A stretch of DNA of 5,712 bases, from positions 1 through 5,712 of the forward strand of contig JADHWZ010000136.1 of NCBI GenBank assembly GCA_016783225.1. Reading direction: 5' to 3'. The notes below the pieces were generated by a model. That model worked only from the letters and a program-made list of their open reading frames with translations, did no database searches and was not told the origin of the DNA. Below, in pieces: positions 1-5,056 of the stretch. A program made the position numbers and the translations under genes. Each line of letters starts with the position of its first letter. Position 1 is the first letter of the stretch. Source of the stretch: Dehalococcoidia bacterium. GTDB taxonomy: Bacteria > Chloroflexota > Dehalococcoidia > GIF9 > UBA5620.

Positions 1-379
1 GCTCAGTAAGGCTGAGACACACTATTCGTTCCCCATCGCAGAGACGAGGCATCCACTCAGCCTGTACTTCCTCAGGGCACAGCGCTAGACACTCAGCCCC
101 AAAAGACGATAGCAGGATCACATATGGTACCCCTATGTCGGACCGTGCGGTCTCCTCGCAAGCTATTCCGCCCGTTACGAGGTCTGACATCTGGCCACCA
201 TATTTCTCAGGCGTTCTCAAACCCAGAAAACCCGTATCAGCGAGTTTCTTTATCACTTCACCGGGGACCCGATTGAGTCTAACCCTCTCTTTAGCAGTGG
301 GCATAAGCTCCCTGCGGGTGAAATTCCGAATATGGGCTCGAAACATTCCCTGGGCTTCAGTAAAGCCAAATTCAGCCAT
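1..379 (-). CDS. Acyl-CoA dehydrogenase family protein, N-terminal part (runs off the left edge)
   Basis: The frame reads 126 residues from an ATG at 379 to the window edge with no stop. Acyl-CoA dehydrogenases are cytoplasmic FAD enzymes that introduce an alpha,beta double bond into acyl-CoA thioesters. The visible part matches the family's all-alpha N-terminal domain. It has an early helical region with FTRRELMP (20-27), then LADTGFLGLRTPEKYGG (46-62), the usual 'helix, G-hydrophobic, P-x-x-YGG' stretch. An ICEETARSD-like segment follows (ACEETARSD, 73-81), and the fragment ends at CLSLTE (121-126), where the family's FAD-contacting (L/I)TEP-x-x-GSD motif begins. A strong GGAGGT Shine-Dalgarno 5 nt upstream supports this start. 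The catalytic Glu and the middle and C-terminal domains are outside the window, so substrate class cannot be told. It lies 168 nt downstream of the ABC permease in the same direction; co-transcription is possible but unproven. Confidence 0.9.
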   Translation of the reverse strand, partial: MAEFGFTEAQGMFRAHIRNFTRRELMPTAKERVRLNRVPGEVIKKLADTGFLGLRTPEKYGGQMSDLVTGGIACEETARSDIGVPYVILLSSFGAECLALCPEEVQAEWMPRLCDGERIVCLSLTE

Positions 380-384
380 GTCCT

Positions 385-391
385 ACCTCCC
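385..391 (-). promoter_or_regulatory. Shine-Dalgarno of the acyl-CoA dehydrogenase gene
   Basis: On the minus strand GGGAGGT (with GGAGGT at 390-385) lies 5 nt before the ATG at 379. It fixes the start of a gene that is otherwise cut by the window edge. In the rest of the 380-547 gap I found no coding frame, no convincing sigma70 promoter (only an isolated GATAAT-like box without a matching -35) and no hairpin followed by a T run. Confidence 0.75.
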
Positions 392-547
392 TGGCTACGT
401 TATGCCTCCGAAAGCCCATTATCACGCTCAAGATTCTGAATTATGTCTAGAAGAACCGCCATAGCTGGGCCTTGGTGTGCCGGAATTCTGCAAAGACTGG
501 ATCCCAAGTCCATGGCCGGAACTATGGTTTAGAAGACGGCCGGGGGT

Positions 548-1474
548 TTAGGTCGACCGTATCTCCTCACGCATGAACTTGGTGTAGGAGACAGCAAAAC
601 ACAGAGCGGTCAAAGCTATCAGGCTGGTTATTTGAGGCCAGACAAGCAATAGGCTCTGCCCAAAGGAGAGAGGAAAGGGTAGGTCGACGGGTAGCACACC
701 AAATCCTGCCATTGTCCTAGGCAACAGCAACACAACAACTGCCTCTTGATACAGAAAGATCGGAGAACCCCTGTTAATCATGGTCTGAAGCTCGTAGTGC
801 CTCATAAGCAGTTGCTGGGTAGAGTTTTGGTCAATGGGAATAATCCCATCGGCGATAGGCCCAGCAATCCCAAAAAGAAGGAAGATAAAAATGAAAAACC
901 ACAAGCCTATTGAAGCTAGGACTGAAGTAGCTACTCGATTGAAAAAAACTGAAAAAAGGACAGCCAGCGCCATCCAGAAAGCGCCGTAGATTATGCTCAC
1001 AAAGATGAAGGCAAAAAGCCTGAGCACTTCCTCTGCGCTCGGAGGTACGCCAATCATGCGCAATCCCAAGCCAGCAACGATGGCTACTATGCTTACTACC
1101 AGTATTGCCAGAGTGAATAAGCCAGCCAAGAACTTGCCATTAATCACCGAATCCCGGTAGAGAGGCTGCGACAGAAGCCGACTAAGGTTGCCACTCATCC
1201 GTTCGCTGTTTATGGCATCAAAGCCCAGAGCTATGCCAACTATAGGTAAGAGAAGGCACACAAAGAAAAGGAAGGAGGTTATCTCGCCCCCAGCAGTAAA
1301 AAGCCTCAAAAAGATGAATTGGGTAGTCTCAGTTACTTCGCTTCTTATGTTCTGGGCAGCCACGTAAATGGTCGCTATCCCAGCGAAGTAAATCAAAAGA
1401 GACAATATTATGAAACGCTTGCTACTGAAGTGGTCAGCTAGTTCTTTGCGAAAAACTGCCATTAAGCCAGACAT
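548..1474 (-). CDS. ABC-2 type transporter permease (NosY-like)
   Basis: This 308-residue polytopic membrane protein is the predicted channel subunit of an ABC transporter, paired with the ATPase encoded just upstream. The cytoplasmic N-terminus carries the usual F-R-K-E-L start (8-12). Hydrophobic segments fall at about 21-40, 66-85, 115-138, 151-177, 182-205 and 272-296, giving six helices as expected of the ABC-2 fold. Between helices 2 and 3 is FDAINSERMSGNLSRLLSQP (85-104), the hallmark 'D-x-I-x-x-E-R-x-x-G-x-L-x-x-L-L-S-x-P' coupling-helix region of ABC-2/NosY permeases. A long loop (about 206-270) between helices 5 and 6 is probably extracytoplasmic. The gene starts 2 nt after the ATPase stop, so translation is likely coupled. 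Its own ribosome site is weak, and Met5 is a possible alternative start. Relatives move drugs, lipids, polysaccharide or metal-related cargo, so the substrate is unknown. Confidence 0.93.
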   Translation of the reverse strand: MSGLMAVFRKELADHFSSKRFIILSLLIYFAGIATIYVAAQNIRSEVTETTQFIFLRLFTAGGEITSFLFFVCLLLPIVGIALGFDAINSERMSGNLSRLLSQPLYRDSVINGKFLAGLFTLAILVVSIVAIVAGLGLRMIGVPPSAEEVLRLFAFIFVSIIYGAFWMALAVLFSVFFNRVATSVLASIGLWFFIFIFLLFGIAGPIADGIIPIDQNSTQQLLMRHYELQTMINRGSPIFLYQEAVVVLLLPRTMAGFGVLPVDLPFPLSFGQSLLLVWPQITSLIALTALCFAVSYTKFMREEIRST

Positions 1475-1476
1475 AG

Positions 1477-2412
1477 TTAAGACTCACGGAAATATTTCAT
1501 GTAGATATCTTCCAGACCATACTCCTCAATCTTCATCTGAACCAACAGGCTGTCACTATCAACAACCGCCCTGGCTACTTGAGGTCTTAGATCCTCATCA
1601 CAGCTAACAAGCAGCAAGTCGCCGGAGCTCTCCACATCTATCACACCCTTGATATTCTTTATCGAGCCAATGAGCTTGCTAGTAGGCTGCGACACTTGGA
1701 CTTCTATTCGAAACTTGCCCCCACCGATGGCTTCTCTCCCCAGCTGGTCTACCGACCCCTCGGCTACCAAACAACCCTTGGCCAGTATTCCAACCCGGGT
1801 GCAGACCTTCTGTACCTGGTGTAGCTGGTGAGACGATAGTACAACAGTCACTTTCCTTTTGGCCATGCTTGTGATAAGGGAAAGCACTTGGTCGATGCCT
1901 TCCGGATCTATTCCGGCCGTGGGCTCGTCAAAAAAGGCAACTCTAGGGTCTTTGATCATGACGTCGGCGACCCCTAGACGCTGCTTCATACCGTGGGAGA
2001 ACTCACCAACCCTCTGATTTACTACCTCGGACAATCCGACGGCATCCAAAAGCTCCTCAATCTTCGTCGCTGCCTCCTCCCGTGACAGATTGTTGAGTGC
2101 AGCAGTGTAGTCTAAATTGTCCCTGGCGGTCAGATCTTCGTAGAAGCCGACCTTTTCAGGCAAATAGCCAACAATGCGTTTCACTTTGAGTGGCTCTCTG
2201 GCAGGGTCACAACCGCACACCCGGGCAACGCCCGATGTGGGCTCCGTAAGTCCCAGCAACATCAGTATTGTAGTCGTCTTGCCAGCACCATTAGGGCCCA
2301 GGAAACCAAAGACCTCACCTTCATCTATATGAAGGCTGAGGTGGTCCACGGCAACAAAACCGCCGTACGCTTTGGTTAGCTCTCTTGTCTCGATGATGCC
2401 CTGTTGGTTCAC
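1477..2412 (-). CDS. ABC transporter ATP-binding protein (CcmA/NosF-like)
   Basis: This 311-residue cytoplasmic ATPase would power the ABC-2 permease encoded 2 nt downstream. All nucleotide-binding motifs are visible: Walker A GPNGAGKTT (39-47), a Q-loop region GYLPEKVGFYEDLT (82-95), ABC signature FSHGMKQRL (138-146), Walker B VAFFDEP with D162 and E163, D-loop AGID (166-169) and switch His195 in SSH. The Q-loop position carries Glu86 rather than Gln, which I believe is common in this drug/NosF-type subgroup. The signature begins FSHGM instead of LSGGQ, also usual there. Residues from about 232 to 311 form the C-terminal beta/alpha extension typical of CcmA-class ATPases. The start codon is GTG: no in-frame ATG lies before codon 51, and a GGTGAGG ribosome site sits 5 nt upstream, overlapping the stop of the preceding gene. 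ATPase and fold are certain; cargo is not known. Confidence 0.96.
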   Translation of the reverse strand: MNQQGIIETRELTKAYGGFVAVDHLSLHIDEGEVFGFLGPNGAGKTTTILMLLGLTEPTSGVARVCGCDPAREPLKVKRIVGYLPEKVGFYEDLTARDNLDYTAALNNLSREEAATKIEELLDAVGLSEVVNQRVGEFSHGMKQRLGVADVMIKDPRVAFFDEPTAGIDPEGIDQVLSLITSMAKRKVTVVLSSHQLHQVQKVCTRVGILAKGCLVAEGSVDQLGREAIGGGKFRIEVQVSQPTSKLIGSIKNIKGVIDVESSGDLLLVSCDEDLRPQVARAVVDSDSLLVQMKIEEYGLEDIYMKYFRES

Positions 2413-2417
2413 GCTGT

Positions 2418-2424
2418 CCTCACC
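2418..2424 (-). promoter_or_regulatory. Shine-Dalgarno that decides the GTG start of the ABC ATPase
   Basis: On the minus strand GGTGAGG precedes the GTG at 2412 by 5 nt. It contains the TGA stop (2422-2420) of the upstream NEW3-domain gene, so a ribosome terminating there sits directly on the next start. This predicts translational coupling and a fixed ratio of the two proteins. Confidence 0.65.
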
Positions 2425-3349
2425 GCCTGCCTAAGCGCCAAAACATGACAGCCAGTCCGGCTATAACTAGAACCACAATGCCGACACCTACCCATCCCCA
2501 GATTGTGGGCGTTAGCACGGTCACGCGGATGTCCATACTACCGAAGGCACGCTTATCCTCAGGCTCGGCCGACAGAGTCACCATGTAGTCACCAGCTATG
2601 GTTTTCCGCGCCGGTTTTATGTTAACTTCAACCTCCCGCATACTCCCTACCGGCACTGAGTCTATCTCCTCTGGACTGAAGGTCACGCTCCAACCGGAGG
2701 GGTTGCCCTTTACCTTTGAGCTGAAGCTGAGTTCCTCAAGCTCCGCTGTTCCAGTGTTGATGATGGAAAGAGAGAAATAATTGTCTTCACCGGAGGTCGC
2801 CTCAGTGTTGAGTCGGCCGGTAGCCGACTCTAGCTCAAGGTCATACATAGCGGTGACTATAGCCTTCAGCTCAATGCTACCTTCCAGGTCTCCCGAACTA
2901 ACGTGGACTGTTACGGGATACTCCCCCGGATCCGGCACCCGCCAAACATATGACCGCACCGTGATTTTGATTGTTTCCCCGTATGCCGTTTCGGGATCAA
3001 GACGAATAGCTGCTATTTCTGACCCATCCCCGTAGCTGCGCCCAATTGAATAGGTGAAGCCATCCGGCACATCGACCCTGAGGTCAAAGAGCCGTTGTTC
3101 CTCGCCACCTATGTAGTTCAATTCAACGTCATAGGCGAAGTAGATGCCGGCATAGCCACTCAATACTGGGTATTTGCAATTAAGCTCGATTTTCTCCTCG
3201 GGATGTGATTCCTGCCCTAATGGTGATGGGGGCAGAGCAGCACTTCCTTCTGGGAGGGCAAGAACAATCGGTTGAGCTACCAACCCGCCGACTACCATCA
3301 GGAGCAAGGCCAGGCAAGCCAAACAGCAATTTGCTTTGAGTCTGTTCAT
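2420..3349 (-). CDS. Secreted, membrane-anchored NEW3-domain protein, partner of the ABC transporter
   Basis: This 309-residue protein is predicted to be exported and held in the membrane by its C-terminus. Residues 1-31 look like a signal peptide: Arg and Lys early, a Leu/Val-rich core at 10-25 and a plausible signal peptidase I site V-L-A after residue 31. Cys8, Cys9 and Cys12 lie before the hydrophobic core, so this is not a lipobox. Residues 55-165 look like one beta-sandwich and 170-278 like a second. The second has the NEW3 (alpha-galactosidase-associated, COG1470-like) pattern: an N-T-G turn (198-200), NPSGWSVTFSPEEI (216-229) and the A-G-D-Y-x-V-x-L-S-A ending (252-261). A transmembrane helix (283-304) and basic tail WRLGRR follow. 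The gene opens the operon, with AGGGAGG 10 nt before its ATG and the ATPase 7 nt downstream. NEW3 proteins often neighbour ABC-2 systems; a role as extracytoplasmic accessory or sensor is inference. Confidence 0.85.
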   Translation of the reverse strand: MNRLKANCCLACLALLLMVVGGLVAQPIVLALPEGSAALPPSPLGQESHPEEKIELNCKYPVLSGYAGIYFAYDVELNYIGGEEQRLFDLRVDVPDGFTYSIGRSYGDGSEIAAIRLDPETAYGETIKITVRSYVWRVPDPGEYPVTVHVSSGDLEGSIELKAIVTAMYDLELESATGRLNTEATSGEDNYFSLSIINTGTAELEELSFSSKVKGNPSGWSVTFSPEEIDSVPVGSMREVEVNIKPARKTIAGDYMVTLSAEPEDKRAFGSMDIRVTVLTPTIWGWVGVGIVVLVIAGLAVMFWRLGRR

Positions 3350-3432
3350 TAGCGTACAACCTCCCTCAATATGAAAGCCCTATTTGAAGACGGCAATTCA
3401 TCGAATCAAAAAACACAATCTACAAACATATG

Positions 3433-3461
3433 ACTTTATCGGAAACGACGCTGGCTGTCAA
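3433..3461 (-). promoter_or_regulatory. Sigma70-type promoter of the NEW3-ABC operon
   Basis: On the minus strand there is a perfect -35 TTGACA (3461-3456), a 17-nt spacer and a -10 TAAAGT (3438-3433, 4 of 6 consensus). Transcription would start near 3426, giving a leader of about 76 nt that includes the AGGGAGG ribosome site at 3366-3360. The -35 box and ideal spacing are seen directly; activity is inferred. Confidence 0.7.
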
Positions 3462-3493
3462 GTTTGTTTGCAGGACGAGTGCAATTCGGTTCG

Positions 3494-3523
3494 TTGACGC
3501 CCAGTCAGCCTGGGACTTATAAT
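3494..3523 (+). promoter_or_regulatory. Sigma70-type promoter of the HMG-CoA-synthase-like/thiolase operon
   Basis: TTGACG (3494-3499, 5 of 6) and a perfect TATAAT (3518-3523) are separated by 18 nt. Transcription would start near 3530, leaving a leader of about 64 nt before the ATG at 3594. The promoter is back to back with that of the NEW3-ABC operon; the two -35 boxes are 32 bp apart. Confidence 0.75.
3500..3514. repeat. Palindrome in the promoter spacer, candidate operator
   Basis: CCCAG-TCAGC-CTGGG is a perfect inverted repeat of two 5-bp arms around a 5-bp centre. It fills most of the spacer between the -35 and -10 boxes, where a bound repressor would block RNA polymerase. Five-base arms can arise by chance, so this is only a candidate. 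No regulator gene is present in the window. Confidence 0.35.
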
Positions 3524-3549
3524 GTGTGGGATGCTCGACTAGGGGTTCT

Positions 3550-3592
3550 CTCTTGTCAGGCAACAGAAGAATTCATAGAAAGGGGACAAGAG
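3550..3592 (+). promoter_or_regulatory. Leader inverted repeat over the start region of the first plus-strand gene
   Basis: CTCTTGTC (3550-3557) is exactly complementary to GACAAGAG (3585-3592), with a 27-nt loop between. The 3' arm occupies the space between the AAGGGG ribosome site (3580-3585) and the ATG at 3594 and takes in the last G of that site. If the stem forms in the mRNA it would hinder initiation. There is no T run, so it is not an intrinsic terminator. I do not recognise it as a known riboswitch. Confidence 0.4.
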
Positions 3593-3593
3593 T

Positions 3594-5018
3594 ATGGTAG
3601 GTATTACATCGTACGGTGGTTATATACCTCTGTGGCGATTACCCAAGGAGAGTATAGCTCGGGAATGGGGACAGCCACCGGTGCCGGGAGAGAAGGCGGT
3701 GGCCAGCTTCGACGAGGATAGCATCACTATGTCCGTTGCGGCGGCTATTGATTGCTTGGATGGCTTGAATCGCGATGAGGTTGATGCTCTGTTCTTTGCA
3801 TCGACGACACCTTCCTACGCGGAGAAGCAAGCGGCATCAGTGGTGGCTATCTGTGCTGATCTGCGCACCGATATCCTGACAGCGGACTATGGCAATTCGC
3901 TCAGGGCAGGAACAATCGCTATGAGAGCGGCTGCTGATGCCGTCAAGGCGGGCACAGCGAAGCGAGTCATGGTTACCGCTGCTGACATGAGAATTGGCAC
4001 CCCACGCTCTACGTTCGAGCAGAACCTTGGTGATGGGGCTGCTGCTCTCCTGTTTGGTGATACAGACGTGATTGCTGAGATCGAGGGATACCACACGATC
4101 TCCTCATCAATAATAGATGTGTGGCGATCTGAAGGTGAAACCAAGCTTTCTAGCTGGGAAGAGCGCTTTGTCTCCGAGGAAGGATATCTCAAGGTGGTCA
4201 GGGAAGCAGTCTCTGCATGCCTGGAGAAATATGGCTTAGCACCGAAGGACATTACCAAGGCTGCCTATTATGCCGCCGACCCTAGAAGACACGGGCAGAT
4301 GGCAAGGGCGCTGGGGCTGGATGCTAAAGCTCAAATTCAAGATCCGCTGTTTGGTACAGTTGGCTGCACCGGCACCGCCCATGCCATGATGCTGCTGGTG
4401 GCGGCTTTGGAGGAAGCTAAGCCAGGTGATAGGATATTGGTTGCGAACTATGGCGACGGGGCCGACGCCTATGTGCTGCGAGTGACCGAGCAGATTGAGA
4501 AGGTCAGGGATAGACGTGGAATAAGAGGGCATTTGCAGGCCAAACGTGCGCTGCCTGATTACGCAACATACATGCAATGGCGCGACCTGGTTGAAGTACA
4601 GCCAACCGCTAACCGTCCCCCCATGCTGAGCCCTTCGGCATCGGCTCTCCAAAGAGAAAGAGACAGCATCCTTCGCTTTCACGGAGTCAAATGCAGATCC
4701 TGCGGTACGGTTCAGTATCCTAAACAGAGGATCTGTACCAAGTGCCGCTCCAAGGATGATTTTGAAGATGTCACGATCTCTGATAAGAAGGGAAAGGTGT
4801 TCACCTATTCTATGGACTACATAGCGGGTAGTACTGATGTGCCTCTGGTCATTGCGATAGTCAACTTTGATGGCGGAGGCAGAGCTTTGCTCGAACTGAC
4901 TGACCGTGACATCAACGAAGTCAAGATAGATATGCCGGTGGAGTTCAGCCTCAGACGGCTGTATACTGCTGGAGGTATTCACAACTACTTCTGGAAAGCT
5001 ATTCCGCTGAGGGCTTGA
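3594..5018 (+). CDS. HMG-CoA-synthase-like thiolase-fold protein fused to a DUF35 zinc-ribbon/OB domain
   Basis: This is a 474-residue cytoplasmic fusion. Residues 1-300 follow the archaeal-type HMG-CoA synthase pattern: the start GITSYGGYIP (3-12), an AEKQA segment (76-80), NSLRAGT (101-107) where the nucleophile loop should be, LGDGAAALLFG (145-155), a glycine-rich turn at 254-262, KPGDRILVANYGDGADA (276-292) and a linker. Residues 361-474 are DUF35: Cys367, Cys370, Cys381 and Cys384 form a CxxC-x10-CxxC zinc ribbon, and an OB fold follows, ending in NYFWKAIP (464-471). Canonical HMG-CoA synthase condenses acetyl-CoA with acetoacetyl-CoA using Glu, Cys and His. Here the aligned sites appear to be Thr71, Leu103 (after Ser102) and Ala227 or Ala228, so that reaction is doubtful. 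An AAGGGG ribosome site 8 nt upstream and the family-typical N-terminus support this start. The thiolase gene follows 38 nt downstream. Fold and fusion are secure; the reaction is not. Confidence 0.9.
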   Translation: MVGITSYGGYIPLWRLPKESIAREWGQPPVPGEKAVASFDEDSITMSVAAAIDCLDGLNRDEVDALFFASTTPSYAEKQAASVVAICADLRTDILTADYGNSLRAGTIAMRAAADAVKAGTAKRVMVTAADMRIGTPRSTFEQNLGDGAAALLFGDTDVIAEIEGYHTISSSIIDVWRSEGETKLSSWEERFVSEEGYLKVVREAVSACLEKYGLAPKDITKAAYYAADPRRHGQMARALGLDAKAQIQDPLFGTVGCTGTAHAMMLLVAALEEAKPGDRILVANYGDGADAYVLRVTEQIEKVRDRRGIRGHLQAKRALPDYATYMQWRDLVEVQPTANRPPMLSPSASALQRERDSILRFHGVKCRSCGTVQYPKQRICTKCRSKDDFEDVTISDKKGKVFTYSMDYIAGSTDVPLVIAIVNFDGGGRALLELTDRDINEVKIDMPVEFSLRRLYTAGGIHNYFWKAIPLRA

Positions 5019-5044
5019 GAAATCCCAAATTATTAGAACCAACA

Positions 5045-5051
5045 AAGGAGG
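5045..5051 (+). promoter_or_regulatory. Strong Shine-Dalgarno of the thiolase gene
   Basis: AAGGAGG lies 5 nt before the ATG at 5057. It favours this start over the in-frame ATG three codons later. The 38-nt intergenic gap has no hairpin with a T run and no promoter that I can see, so the gene is most likely read from the upstream promoter. Confidence 0.75.
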
Positions 5052-5056
5052 ATAGA

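Noticed and set aside
135..464. A 109-codon open frame on the plus strand
   Set aside because: It is antisense to the acyl-CoA dehydrogenase N-terminus, which has clear family motifs and a strong ribosome site on the minus strand.
514..541. GGCCG and CGGCC as a terminator hairpin downstream of the ABC permease
   Set aside because: The arms are only 5 bp with an 18-nt loop, and no T run follows on the minus strand. It does not qualify as an intrinsic terminator.
3464..3721. An 85-codon plus-strand frame spanning the promoter and the start of the HMG-CoA-synthase-like gene
   Set aside because: It covers both promoter boxes, has no good ribosome site and overlaps the true gene in another frame.
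3594..5018. Naming the fusion a mevalonate-pathway HMG-CoA synthase
   Set aside because: The catalytic Glu, Cys and His cannot be found at the expected sites, and no mevalonate-pathway gene is in the window.
4236..5045. A 269-codon open frame on the minus strand, antisense to the HMG-CoA-synthase-like/DUF35 gene
   Set aside because: It overlaps a gene with clear family motifs over its whole length. Its translation has no recognisable domain and is rich in Ser, His and Gln in the way of an antisense reading. It is a shadow frame.
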